Positions 46,504 through 57,045 of a stretch of DNA of 64,000 bases are shown in pieces (position 1 is the stretch's first letter; each line of letters begins with the position of its first letter). The stretch comes from Serripes groenlandicus (Eukaryota; Mollusca; Bivalvia; Cardiida; Cardiidae). Below the pieces are notes generated by a model. That model was given only the letters and a program-made list of their open reading frames with translations, was not told the origin of the DNA and made no database searches. The translations under genes and the position numbers were made by a program. Location of the stretch: positions 11,349,933-11,413,932 of the forward strand of contig JASEVX010000010.1 in the NCBI GenBank assembly GCA_031761405.1, in the 5' to 3' direction.

Positions 46504-46703
46504 NNNNNNNNNNNNNNNNNNNNNNNNNNNNNNNNNNNNNNNNNNNNNNNNNNNNNNNNNNNNNNNNNNNNNNNNNNNNNNNNNNNNNNNNNNNNNNNNN
46601 NNNNNNNNNNNNNNNNNNNNNNNNNNNNNNNNNNNNNNNNNNNNNNNNNNNNNNNNNNNNNNNNNNNNNNNNNNNNNNNNNNNNNNNNNNNNNNNNNNNN
46701 NNN
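46504..46703. other. Assembly gap (200 N)
   Basis: Exactly 200 undetermined bases, a round number typical of a scaffold gap of unknown size. Confidence 0.99.
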
Positions 46704-46815
46704 CACAATGTTTTCAACTCTATTTGATATTAAAAATGTCATTTGTAGAACTTTTCCATTGTTTTACCTACATGCTTTCTATGTCGTCTGCTGAAGAATT
46801 GTTGCATTTTGTAAG
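46704..46815. repeat. piggyBac-type MITE, left side lost in the gap
   Basis: Starts CACAATGTTTTCAACTCTAT at the gap edge and continues to GTCGTCTGCTGAAGAATTG. A second fragment of a left end (TTAACCCTTTCCCACATACA) is at about 46858-46880. Confidence 0.65.
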
Positions 46816-47059
46816 GCTAAAATAAGATCCGAATTTGAATAAAAAGTCGATAATCTTTTAACCCTTTCCCACATACAACAAATTTGCAATATCCGAATTT
46901 AGAAATATGTATAACGGTACAAATAAATAAACGAATTTATGAAATGAATTGTTAACATGAAACTATTCTTATGAGCACATGTATATACCAATATTTTGAT
47001 GTGTGTTTCACTGAGTCTCTGACCGTCTGGTTAAATAAAACTTGAAATTATGCATCTGT

Positions 47060-47366
47060 TTTTTGATTGACTGGGGTTTAACGCCGTTTTCAACAATTGT
47101 CCAGTCATATCATGTCGACCAGTTCACCTACTCATGTGTTTCCTGGCTTTCTCACACCAGTACTCCACACAACATTCTTTCCAAGCAACTGGCTGCTTTG
47201 CCACATAGACTGTTAGCCCATTGGTGGAAGACGAATAACGCTTTGCACAGTGACTTTTGTCAAACGTCGGAAATAATGTTGGCCGAGTTGGGGTTCGAAC
47301 TCACAACCCCTGGAATGACAGTTCTAGTCGCTACCGACTGAGCTGCCGGGACTCGGTCATACGTAG
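47060..47366 (-). mobile_element. tRNA-derived SINE (family 1), best copy
   Basis: Minus-strand head reads GGCAGCTCAGTCGGTAGCGA (A box) and GGTTGTGAGTTCGAACCCCA (B box). The body follows in the family order, and the tail is GGCGTTAAACCCCAGTCAAT. It is the clearest copy of the family and lies inverted relative to 46122-46385 across the gap. Confidence 0.85.
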
Positions 47367-47488
47367 AAACGGCAAGTCTTTGAACAACTCTGGGAAAGAG
47401 AGAGATTGATCAAATCAAGCAGTTAATACTTTTCTACTTTGTATCAAAATTGTTATTCCAAATGTCGAAATATTTATTTAACCCTTAT

Positions 47489-47659
47489 TTAACCCTTTCC
47501 CTCATATAGACGCCTCTGCAACAGACAGGCTTTTTTTTGTTATCATGTTTTCAACTCTATTCAATTATTGTACTTTCGTTTTCAGAGATTTTCCATATTT
47601 TTATCCGGACGTTTTCAATATCGTCTGCTGCAGAAATGTCGCATGCGGGAAATGATTAA
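47489..47659. repeat. piggyBac-type MITE copy
   Basis: TTAACCCTTTCCCTCATATA at the left, CTCTGCAACAGACAGGC, then GTCGTCTGCTGCAGAAATG and a right end with ATTAA. Inner arm shortened. Confidence 0.75.
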
Positions 47660-47789
47660 TATACTAAGCAGACGACCCCGAACTGTTTCAGCGCCAATGG
47701 CCAGATTTATTTTTGCAGAAAATACAGCTGTCTCGTCTGAAAAATCAGCTTTAAGACATTCGACGCAGAGAGAGTAACAATATCATATA

Positions 47790-48018
47790 ATGTTCATCAT
47801 GGAGGACCGGGTTTCTAATGTCAAGTATCATAATAGTGATTGTGCTTTGATTTCAGCGGTTCCAGGCGTTAACCAGCCCGTAAGACAGAGAACTAAGCTG
47901 GCGATATGTTGTATGTGTTTTGTGTTGATATCTATCTACACACTAACTGTATTGTTCCGGGAAACACCATACCGGTTTCCGGTTTGCAAGCTAAAATCGT
48001 GGACGAATGACGTCATAG
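47790..48018 (+). CDS. Glycosyltransferase gene, exon 1 (signal anchor)
   Basis: 76 codons plus one base ending at a strong donor (GTCATAG|GTAAGC, intron from 48019). A second in-frame ATG at 47799 (ATCATGG) has the better context and may be the true start. After about 35 polar residues and the basic VRQRTK comes one hydrophobic segment LAICCMCFVLISIYTLTVLF (residues 37-56). A short cytosolic tail, signal anchor and lumenal stem are the type II topology of Golgi glycosyltransferases. Linked to the exons at 53.2-58.4 kb by order, strand and topology. The exon ends in phase 1, while the next recognised exon (53159) starts in phase 0, so at least one small exon between them has not been found. 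Confidence 0.6.
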
Positions 48019-48537
48019 GTAAGCAACATCATTTGCTTGAGGTCACAATTCACCAAATTAGTTCCTTCTTTGTTTGTTTCCATGTAAATCGACCGTTTTC
48101 AGCCCTCACTTGTCACACGTTATACGCGTTTATCATGTAGAACACCATATATCATTGAAATGGGTTGCCTCCAAGCTTTAAAACAATCCAAAGAAAGTGG
48201 GGTCATGCATTATGCAAGAAAGATTTAACGAGGCGAAAATGGTTACAGTCATTTTGGCCTAAATCGGGGCCCGGACAAAAACCGGTGTTTAGCATTCTCT
48301 ACGTTCACTTTAAAACAAGGTCAAAATACTAAAAGAGATTAAATCAATCATTACCAGTGCATCCTATACACATCTACAATGAATTTAAACTCAATGTCCT
48401 ATATTCAATACATTCTGGTGATGGTATACACTAATTTCTATTTTATTAGGGACTATTTGGCTGTAGATCAGGATGACAGCGTACTGTTTGGCATACTTTG
48501 ACCATGAATGGTTTTTTTTCGGTGGCTTGCATCAGTA

Positions 48538-48767
48538 TTAACCCTTTCCCTCGTACGACAATTTCGCAGCAGACGATTTTGAACATATTTTGTCCAAAAA
48601 TAGAAAATCTCTATAATTGAATGGATAATCTATGACTAAAAGTGGAAAACATTGTGGCCAAAGGAGAAATTGCTCGTTTTGAGCAATTTCTTCTTTTGTC
48701 ACTATGTTTTCAAAAAGCCGTCTGCTGCAGAGGCCTCAGAAAGCGTCTATATGAGGGAAAGGATTAA
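48538..48767 (-). repeat. piggyBac-type MITE, full length (230 bp)
   Basis: TTAA at both ends (48538-48541, 48764-48767), ends CCCTTTCCCTCGTACGA and TATATGAGGGAAAGG. It contains the asymmetric spacer (ATGGATAATCTATGACTAAA) followed by the core hairpin around GCTCGTTTTGAGC. Orientation is opposite to the 51995 and 56427 copies. Confidence 0.9.
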
Positions 48768-48871
48768 AGTTATATAAAATAAACTTTCGCCCAATGAAGA
48801 TTCATATAAGTCTGTGCCAGTTTGCATGGACAGATCCAAAAGGCAGATCTAACTTAATTATCACGGGATTC

Positions 48872-49103
48872 AACCCTTTCCCACATACGAATATTCTGCA
48901 GAGACGACTTTGAAAACATATTTGCAAACAATGAGAAAAAATTCTCCATAAATGAGAGTTTTAAAATTATTAAATACAGTTGAAAACATTGCGGCAAAAT
49001 GGTAAATTGCTCATCATGAGCAATTTCTCCTTTTGCCACAATGTTTTCAAAGGTCGTCTGCTGCAAATGCGTTGGAATGCGTCTGCAAGTGGGAATGGGT
49101 TAA
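48872..49103 (-). repeat. piggyBac-type MITE, near full length
   Basis: CAACCCTTTCCCACATACGA left and AAGTGGGAATGGGTTAA right. The core hairpin TTGCTCATCATGAGCAA is perfect, flanked by GAAAACATT/AATGTTTTC arms. Confidence 0.85.
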
Positions 49104-49294
49104 AACCAGAACGTTTACTACAAGCGGCCAAAGCTCTTCCATAGCGATACTGTCTTATATAATTTTACGTTTATGTGATGATTCGTCTGAGATGATTTCA
49201 GAGTCACCTATTAAAAAAGGCATCCATTGTCAAATGTTACATATTAATAAGTACGATTTGGAGACAAGGGAGAAAGCATTGGGAGATACTGAGT

Positions 49295-49485
49295 GATTTT
49301 CTCCTTTTTTTTTCACAATATGTTTTCACAAATCATTAAGTAGGATTTGAAGAAAGAATTGTAATTTGACAGCATTTGAGAAAAATGAGACATTTTAACC
49401 ATTTTCTCCGTTTATCAAAATGTACTCATATATCAACCGGCTTCCAAAAGCGTCAACAGTCGTCTTAATATCAAGGAAAGGATAA
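49295..49485. repeat. piggyBac-type MITE, degenerate
   Basis: TTTTCTCC, CACAATATGTTTTCACAAA and the right-side AGTCGTCTTAATATC with CAAGGAAAGGATAA recall the family. Much eroded. Confidence 0.4.
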
Positions 49486-49648
49486 GGCTATTGTGAAAGA
49501 AGCAAAACCTTTAATAGTACTAAGGCTTAAAACCTCCTTTTATTGAAATTAATCCCTAATTTATAAATTTGCAAAGTCAAGACATGTCCGGGGTACAATA
49601 AATTCAATGGCAGGTAAGCTTCTGAGTCCACTACGACACGGACACATA

Positions 49649-49902
49649 TGAGTCGTCCCACGAGAAAACCAACAGTATGGACTCTGCGTAATGCACCGAA
49701 CCAGATCCGTCCGCTCAGGCTAATTCGGGCCGACACATTCCGTCTCAGGTGACTGGAGGTATAAATTAATGATTCCTGAAACAGAAAATTCACAGGACAC
49801 GAAAAGTGTCTGTCCGGGTCAGCCTGCTCGGCATGCTAAGGCTGATCCGAGACGATTCTTTACGCAGAATCCACAGTGTTGGTTTTCTCGTGGGACGGCT
49901 CA
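49649..49902. repeat. MITE with GAGCCGT/ACGAGAAAACCA ends
   Basis: 254 bp. TGAGTCGTCCCACGAGAAAA at the left and CTCGTGGGACGGCTCA at the right form near-perfect inverted ends. The element sits between CATA and TATG, so the whole end is a CATATG palindrome. Same family as 14930-15182. Confidence 0.8.
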
Positions 49903-50020
49903 TATGTAAGAATGAAACATGTTAAGCTAACTGTAGAATTAACGATTACGTTTGACAAATCTGGTTCAATTTTGTTTAGTTCAGTGGACCCTGACCCAGA
50001 ACGGGAAGTACGTACAACGA

Positions 50021-50217
50021 TAATGCAGCAGACGACTTTAAAAACATCTTGGGAAAAATATGGAAGACGTCTGTAAATAACTGTATGATAATTGAATAAA
50101 GAGTTAAACACATTGTGGAAAATTGAGAAATTGCTTATCATGAGTAGTTAATCCTTTTGCCACAATGTTTTCAAATATCGTTTATTGTGGAGACGTCAAC
50201 ATGTGCGAAAGGGTTAA
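50021..50217. repeat. piggyBac-type MITE copy
   Basis: Starts ATAATGCAGCAGACGACTTT (left terminus lost), contains TTGCCACAATGTTTTCAAAT, ends GTGCGAAAGGGTTAA. Confidence 0.7.
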
Positions 50218-50279
50218 GGTTTCTGTTATGGCGCAAGTTTTAGTTCATCCTTTGGATATTGTTAGGGGTTTTATAGTGT

Positions 50280-50408
50280 CTACTTTTGCCACATTGTTTT
50301 TAACTCTATTCAATGCTTAAACTTCCATTTCTAGATGTTTCTCATATTTTTAACCAGATGTTTTAAAAGTCGTCTGCTGCAAACTCGTTAAACGTGTGAA
50401 AGGGTTAA
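50280..50408. repeat. piggyBac-type MITE, right half
   Basis: TTTTGCCACATTGTTTTTAA to GTCGTCTGCTGCAAACTCG and TGTGAAAGGGTTAA. Confidence 0.65.
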
Positions 50409-51663
50409 ACAGAAAAAGGGAATTTTCTGCATAACACATTCAGAATAAAGTTATCGCCACCTTTGACACAAACTGTTATTGCCATATATTTAGTTGCAGT
50501 AGACTTCAAAAGCTCCGATTTCATGTGTGAAAACACAAATACCAACTGGCATAACTACAAATAAGTTAAATATTATTATCTTTATTTCCTCCATATTTGA
50601 AGATTTCACAAACAATACAAACAGATCACAAATTAACTATTACAAAAACAAGCAACTACAAAGAAAAGTAAAAACAGAAAATGAGAACGAGAGAGAGATT
50701 GAGAAAATGAGAGAAAAATGCATAATTATATTTTATATATACAAGTCAATTGCCAGAAAGAGATACAGGCAATCATAAGTTAAAATCATAATACACATGA
50801 GTAACATTTTTCGAACATGCTACTATACTTCCAACTGCATTCAGACATACAATATAAATGAGCTGAGCAGAATACATGCGCCCGATGAATCCAACTCCAT
50901 GAACTAAATTGTTGCAACTCACAACAGAGGTCGAGATAAGGCGACCCTCTATCATAGGCACCAACATGCTCATACGAAAACGAAAGTAGAGTTGAATACG
51001 CCACGCTACTGCTTTATATACATGGAAACTTGTGAAAACATATAAGTCAATCTAAGCCCATGCGTCGCCGGACCACTGACATCTTCCAACGCACAGAAAC
51101 CAGGCGAGAACTCCACCCGATCCAGGGAATATGGTAAAGTCATGACGCTCAAGATAGAGCGACGATGGCCCCCATATACGCTGATAATATATTTTATGAA
51201 TTATAGATTGACCAGACATAATAAAGAAATCTATATGAAAGTTTAACAAAAGCATCATATCTTTCACCAAGCAAAATGAATAATTGATTGACAGGCATGC
51301 CAAGCAAACTGTTCACATATTCAATTCTATTCAATGCAAAATACACAGACTTAAGAGTGAAAAATTTGAAAAGGTATTATTTCACATGGCCAACGACACA
51401 AAAATTTATAAATCTCATGTCTGAAACATGTAAAACAACTATAAGCGGATTAAGTAGATTTATTTATGAGGCAATGTTAATCAGAACTTAAAATTTATCC
51501 ACCTACAATCACCACTAATTTGCTCTTCCGAAAATTGTATGTTTTCCTTTACGAAATTCATGTCTTTGCGTTAAACTGTATTTGCTTTAAACATGTATGT
51601 ATGTTTTATGCAATAAAGCTTAATAATAATATTAACCCTTTCCAACTCGCAACTTATCTGTCT

Positions 51664-51998
51664 TTTAACCCTTTCTCATATAAAGACGCTTTCTGAAGCC
51701 TCTGCAGTAGACGGCTTTTGAAAACATTGAAACAAAAGAAGAAATTGCTCAAAAGGAGCACTTTCTCCTTTTGTCATCATGTTTTCAACTTTATCTAATA
51801 AAGTCGTATTCTGCAAAATTGATGTATTAGGTCGAAGTATGGGAAATCTCTACCAATGCATGTGTAATTGATTAATAGAGGTGAAATCATGGTGGCAAAA
51901 GGGGGAAATTGTGTATTATGAACATTTTTTACTTTTGTCACAATTCTTTCAAAAGTCGTCTGCTGCAAATGCGTCAACCTGCCGCAATATTTGTTTAA
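51664..51998. repeat. piggyBac-type MITE pair, fused
   Basis: Starts TTAACCCTTTCTCATATAAA and has a full first half (core GCTCAAAAGGAGC). At about 51810-51850 it joins a second copy's half, running to AAGTCGTCTGCTGCAAATGC. It shares its right TTAA border with the next copy. Confidence 0.6.
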
Positions 51999-52224
51999 CC
52001 CTTTCCCTCATATAGACGCTTTCCGATGCCTCTGCAGCAGACGGCTTTTTGAAAACATAGTGACAAAAGAAGAAGTTGCACAAAACGTGCAATTTCTCCT
52101 TTTGCCAGAATGTTTTCCACTTTTTGTCATAGGTTATCCATTCAATTATAGAGATTTTCTTTTTTTTGACAAAATATGTTCAAAGTCGTCTGCTGCAGAA
52201 TTGTCGTATGAGAGAAAGGGTTAA
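51995..52224 (+). repeat. piggyBac-type MITE, full length (230 bp)
   Basis: TTAACCCTTTCCCTCATATA to TGAGAGAAAGGGTTAA. Core hairpin GCACAAAACGTGC and spacer TCATAGGTTATCCATTCAAT. Good reference copy for the family. Confidence 0.92.
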
Positions 52225-53158
52225 AGTATATTCCTACATTATGTAAAAGCCTGGTGTTCAAATCTTTATCTTTATGATACCACAGAACCTCTTTTTGATA
52301 CTGAAATAATTAAATAAAATATTGCATGATTGTCTGATTTGCAATTTGAATAGCAAATGAAATGTATATTGAACTGGTGAATGTATGTATATTTATTTGT
52401 TTATATGATCATATAGCCGTTGTATATAGACACATGTCCGTATCGATCGTATATTTGCATACTTTATGTATATATGAATATATATATTTTTATATTTCCA
52501 TATACACAATCAACCATTTACAAACGAATGAAAGCCACCATACCCATTGTTGAATATTTTCTCGAAAGAGTTTGCTATGTAGGGAATTATCTCGTAAACA
52601 TTTCATCGTCTTTCCTTGAATTTCATTTCGACAAGGATGCACAGCCTAACACTGCACCTAAGTGTGGGTACGTGTTATTTGCATGCATGTACATAACTAC
52701 GTGTGCATGTTCGCACACTTATAGATATTACATACTAGCATTTACAATTGCACACCACGATAACACACAAATCACAGTATTAGCTTACAATCTTTTATCC
52801 ACCGACTCATACAATCTTCCATGCATACTACCATTGTAAATATGTATATATGTTATGATAAATTTAGAATACAAATGGACGTGTTCTTACCATTACTGAC
52901 CTTTATCCACAGAGATTTGGTCTTTTTCTGCTTCTTGTTATGAATAGTTCATTCACTGTCCTACACAAATAGTCCTGCAATATATACAAATGAATGAATA
53001 CAGTGTTAAGACCCGTCGACATCAAAGGTTATTTTGGGTTATACAAATGAATGCTTAAACTGAAAGCAGATACTAACATTATACGTCTCAGACTTCTCAT
53101 CTCAATGAAACATTGCAGGAGAAATGCTTATTCAAAAAATAAAATGTGCCTGTTTCAG

Positions 53159-53252
53159 GGTACTACAACCTGTAGCAAATTCCATCGTGGAGGTACGCCA
53201 CTTACTCCAGAACAATATCTGGTAGGGGTGAGAAAATACAGCTGCTCCACAG
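53159..53252 (+). CDS. Glycosyltransferase gene, internal exon (94 bp)
   Basis: Bounded by an acceptor TGCCTGTTTCAG and a donor CCACAG|GTAATT. Read in phase 0 it gives GTTTCSKFHRGGTPLTPEQ and YLVGVRKYSCST, leaving one base. With the two bases of the next exon a glycine codon forms and the frame stays open. It belongs to the lumenal stem. The boundaries are supported by frame continuity with the following exon, not by a recognised motif. Confidence 0.6.
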
Positions 53253-53309
53253 GTAATTTAATTTTTAGTTTGAAATAAGAAATACGTAATCACGTTTTTT
53301 ATCTTTCAG

Positions 53310-53924
53310 GTTATGAAGATAACAATCATTCCGAAATGATTAAAAGTCTGATCCCGAGACAGGAGATGGATAATTGCCGACCAAAGTCTAACTGGAATAA
53401 ACGATTACCATCAACAGACCAATATACCAACCGGCGAGATTGGAGCGCCACGAAACTTGTCGAATGTGTTCGTTTTTGTTTACAGGCGAAACTGTTATAC
53501 AGGCGAACGATGGTCGAGCTGTCATGTGATAAAAATAGTTCGGGTATCATTACGAAATACACGAATTCCCCTGACGAAGTCTTCTCCGTTGTGTTTGGTG
53601 ACAGGTGCTTGTCTGACGTCATTGATACATGTTCAAAGGCGGATAAATCCGTTCCGAATGTGGTACACTATGTATGGTACGGCCAACATAAGGAATTCGA
53701 ATTTGTTCATTTTTTAAGTTTTATAAGTACAATAAGGTACATGCGACCTAGTCTTATTCTTATACATGGAGATTCGATACCGTATGGAAACTATTGGAAC
53801 TATTTATTACTGATCTCGCCGAATATTATACATGTCAAGAGACCGCTTGTGACGTCAGTGTATGGTAATACGCTATCGTATAAGGAGCATGGTGCTGATG
53901 TTATGAGGATAGAAGCTTTACAAG
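53310..53924 (+). CDS. Glycosyltransferase (DXD, Gly_transf_sug type), catalytic exon 1
   Basis: Acceptor ATCTTTCAG at 53301-53309; 615 bases open. The catalytic domain begins with VPNVVHYVWYGQ (about 53650), the first strand and nucleotide-binding loop typical of the Gly_transf_sug/GT32-like families. IRYMRPSLILIHGDSIPYG and YKEHGADVMRIEAL follow; the last is the helix before the DXD motif. The exon ends after ACAAG with GCAAGT, i.e. a GC-AG donor. Taking that donor puts the next exon exactly in frame and completes the RIEALQEYGGLYLDFD block. The enzyme should transfer a sugar from a nucleotide donor to a glycan or lipid in the Golgi lumen; donor and acceptor are not deducible. Confidence 0.85.
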
Positions 53925-54029
53925 GCAAGTTGATTTTATAGCAACATCCAGAAAACTTGATAAGGCAAAGTAAACAACTCTTGATTCCACGATACCTCTG
54001 CTAGCACTCATTAAAACACCAAATACATT

Positions 54030-54332
54030 AACAATCGTAGTAATGACTGTCCCCCATTGGCGCCCAGGGCTGCGGGTAAGCATTACGACTGTTTTCACAA
54101 ACGACGCAAGTACTGGTTAAGTCTCCAGGAAGCAGACATCGAGCGTGGTTAATATAAGCTGAATACTTGTTTCGCAATCGATGTAAAATAAATAAGTTTA
54201 AACTAAACTAAACTTAACTGTTTGGCTGGTGTTAGGATAAATGGACAAGTAGAACTGGTAACTTACCCAGGAAACGCCTCGATATAACTGAAAAATGTTG
54301 AAAGCGGTGTTAAACCACAAACAATCAATCAT
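54030..54332 (+). mobile_element. SINE (family 2), degenerate
   Basis: GTAGTAATGACTGTCCCCC, TTGGCGCCCAGGGCTGCGGG and TAAGCATTACGACTG match the body seen at 61.4 kb. The tail TTGAAAGCGGTGTTAAACCA and CAAACAATCAATC follows at 54300. Confidence 0.6.
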
Positions 54333-54342
54333 CCCATAAAAA

Positions 54343-54408
54343 ACAATGTTGTGCGTACTCAAAAGAATCGTCTCATTGATACGATACTTTTGAGTAACCA
54401 CAATAGAT
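54343..54408. repeat. Small foldback repeat
   Basis: CAATGTTGTGCGTACTCAAA pairs with TTTGAGTAACCACAATAG across a short loop, about 65 bp in all. Same type as 5547-5765 and 57710-57772. Confidence 0.65.
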
Positions 54409-54537
54409 GTTTCGAAAGTCGAAAAAGGTTTTAGAACTTGCAACACAAAATCTAGAGCTCTGAACACGAACTTCCCCATACAAAAAATGACCTTCAGAAT
54501 TGTTTGAAAATAATGGCAATTAAGACCAAAATGGCTA

Positions 54538-55440
54538 CTTTAACAGTTATTGATTGCCGCTCCATCGCATAAACACAGTCTGATTTAACAGTTATTGATT
54601 GTCGTTCCATCGCATAAACACAGTCTGATTTAACAGTTATTGGTTGCCGTTCCATCGCATAAACACAGTCTGATTTAACAGTTATTGATTGCCGTTCCAT
54701 CGCATAAACACAATCTGATTTAATAGTTATTGATTGCCGTTCCATCGCATAAACACAGCCTGATTTAATAGTTATTGGTTGCCGTTCCATCGCATAAACA
54801 CAGTCTGATTTAACAGTTATTGATTGCCGTTCCATCGCATAAACACAGTCTGATTGAACTGTTATTGATCGCCGTTCCATCGCATAAACACAGTCTGATT
54901 TAACAGTTATTGATTGCCGTTCCATCGCATAAACACAGGGTGTTTCAACAGTTATTGATTGCCTTTCCATCGTATAAACACAGTCCGACTTTACAGTTAT
55001 TGATTACCGTTCCATCGCATACACACAGTCTGATTTAACAGTTATTGATTGCCGTTCCATCGCATAAACACAGTCTGATTTAACAGTTATTGATTGCCGT
55101 TCCATCGCATAAACACAGTCTGATTTAACAGTTATTGATTGCCGTTCCATCTCATAAACACAGTCTGATTTAACAGTTATTGATTGCCGTTCCATCGCAT
55201 AAATACAGTCTGATTTAACTGTTATTGATTGCCGTTCCATCGCATGAACACAGTCTGATTTAACAGTTATTGATTGCTGTTCAATCGCATAAACACAGTC
55301 TGATTTAACAGTTATTGATTGCCGTTCTATCGCATGAACACAGTCTGATTTAACAGTTATTGATTGCCGTTCCATCGCATAAACACAGTCTGATTTAACA
55401 GTTATTGATTGCCGTTTCATCGCATAAACACAGTCTGATC
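54538..55440. repeat. Minisatellite, 45-bp period, about 20 copies
   Basis: Unit with CGCATAAACACAGTCTGATT followed by TAACAGTTATTGATTGCCGT and TCCAT; copies differ by only a few bases. The period is divisible by three, so the minus strand stays open over 158 and 138 codons as a repeat of MERQSITVKSDCVYA, broken once near 54971-55003. Lying in an intron on the opposite strand, with no start or splice context, it is best read as an intronic VNTR. Confidence 0.95.
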
Positions 55441-55864
55441 TGTCTGTGAACTGTCAATTAGTCAAAATAGATGAGAAGAATCTTCTGTAAAGCGCAAACT
55501 ATTTGGATTCTTAAGCATAGATGCTCAAGCAGTTTTGTTTTACCAAGTACATGTAATAATTACTGTAAGATTGTTGTCTTTTTACAGATCACAGCTATAG
55601 TGTAATAAGTAGGATAGTGTTGGTTTTCCTTGAACATGACTCGTGTGTTAAGTATTCGAATTCGTCCAGAAATTGAGAGTTTTGAGAGCAAACTATTGTG
55701 CCCACTCAGTGTATTTTCATTAAAGCAATTTACTAGTCAACGTTCACACGACATAAGTAGGATGCATTTGTTAACACTGTCTGCGAAAGTTGCAGTGCCG
55801 GGTGATGGTGCTACGGTTACAAGCTAGAAACTGTAGGTTCGGAACAGTGAAAAATGTACTATAG

Positions 55865-56112
55865 CCAGTTTAAATTGACAACTAATTATACCACATGTAA
55901 CCAAACATTTAAGATTTTGTGTGACTAATGAATTTGAAATGTAAATGTCATGGACTATCTACAAATGAGCCTTTCCATGAGAAAACCAACATTATGCGAC
56001 CCAGATCGAAAAATGTCAGTTGGCCAGTGTAAATTGTCAAGTAATTATACCACATTTATCCAAACATTTAAAATGTTCTGACTATCGTAGATTTCATGGA
56101 CTGTTCTACAAA
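55865..56112. repeat. Imperfect duplication around a MITE end
   Basis: CCAGTTTAAATTGACAACTA and CCAGTGTAAATTGTCAAGTA blocks, each followed by ATTATACCACAT and CAAACATTTAA, lie about 155 bases apart. Between them is GAGCCTTTCCATGAGAAAAC, an end of the GAGCCGT MITE family. Confidence 0.6.
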
Positions 56113-56187
56113 TTATGACGATACTTGTAACTTATATATGGATGATAAATGACACTAAATTTAAACTTTAATCCAATAAACACGACT

Positions 56188-56397
56188 TTTACCCCCTCCC
56201 ATATGAAACAAACTGCAGCAGACGACTTTGAAAACCTCTAGACATACAGATAACAACTCTCTATAATGAAAGTGTACTCACTGAATTCAGTTGGCAATAT
56301 TGTGACAAAAGGAAAAAGTGCTCATTTCCATAATGTTTTCAAAAGTCGTCTGCTTGTAAAACGTCAAAATGCGTCTGTAGGAAGGAAGGAGTCAAAC
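56188..56397. repeat. piggyBac-type MITE copy
   Basis: TTACCCCCTCCCATATGAAA, CTGCAGCAGACGACTTTGAA, then CATAATGTTTTCAAAAGTCG and TCTGCTTGTAAAACG. The core is partly deleted. Confidence 0.7.
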
Positions 56398-56426
56398 AAC
56401 ATTTGCTAACCCAGCTAAATGTTTCA

Positions 56427-56654
56427 TTAACCCTTTACCCTCAATTAGACGCTTTTTGTCGCCTCTGCAGCAGACGGCTTTTTGAAAACATAGTGCCAAA
56501 AGCAGAAATTGCTCAAAACGAGCAATTTCTCCTTTCGTCACAATGTTTTCCACTTTTAGTCATAGATTATCCATTCAATTATAGAGAGTTTCTATTTTTT
56601 GACAAATTATGTTCAAAGTCGTCTGCAGAATTGTCGTATGAGGGAAAGGTTTAA
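56427..56654 (+). repeat. piggyBac-type MITE, full length (228 bp)
   Basis: TTAACCCTTTACCCTCAATT to GAGGGAAAGGTTTAA. Core GCTCAAAACGAGC and spacer TCATAGATTATCCATTCAAT, same orientation as 51995-52224. Confidence 0.9.
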
Positions 56655-56815
56655 ACAGCATTTTCGAACAATGCACAACCAAATTAGTCTATAGCTTCAT
56701 GTAGTCTAATCTTTGTCTACGTTGTCAGCTACATAAGTGTCATTTTTAAGAATGTTCTATTGATATGCACGAATTTGTTGAAAAGCAGGAGACCAGGAAT
56801 TCATTTAGATGAAGT

Positions 56816-57045
56816 TTAACCCTTTCCCTTATACGGCAATTCTACAGCAAACAACTTTGAACATATTTTTTCAAAAAATAGAAAATCTCTGTAATTGAAT
56901 GGATAACCTATGACTAAAAGGGGAAAACATTGGGGCAAAGGAAGAAATTCCTCGTTTTGAGCAATTTCTTCTTTTGACACTATGTTTTCAAAACGCCCTC
57001 TGCTGCAGAAGCGCCAGAAAGCGTTTATAAGAGGGAATGGGTTAA
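56816..57045 (-). repeat. piggyBac-type MITE, full length (230 bp)
   Basis: TTAACCCTTTCCCTTATACG to AAGAGGGAATGGGTTAA. Spacer and core in the orientation of the 48538 copy. Confidence 0.9.

Larger units (their letters stand above)
48019..53158 (+). other. Glycosyltransferase intron region (missing exon expected)
   Basis: About 5.1 kb holding many MITEs (listed separately) and at least one undetected small exon that must change the phase from 1 to 0. The stretches 50410-51660 and 52225-53150 hold no recognised feature; open frames there (for example 52420-52839) lack domains. Confidence 0.5.

Noticed and set aside
46230..46794. Open frames crossing the N run
   Set aside because: They consist mostly of undetermined bases and have no meaning.
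52420..52839. 139-codon frame in the glycosyltransferase intron
   Set aside because: Low-complexity Tyr/Ile-rich start from TATA-rich DNA, no domain, and no splice sites consistent with the gene's phase.
54494..55420. Repeat protein of 158 and 138 codons (MERQSITVKSDCVYA units, minus strand)
   Set aside because: The frame is open only because the 45-bp repeat length is divisible by three. It has no start context, no domain, and lies in an intron of a well-supported gene on the other strand.
54538..55440. CRISPR-like array
   Set aside because: Units are directly tandem with no unique spacers, and the setting is a eukaryotic intron.
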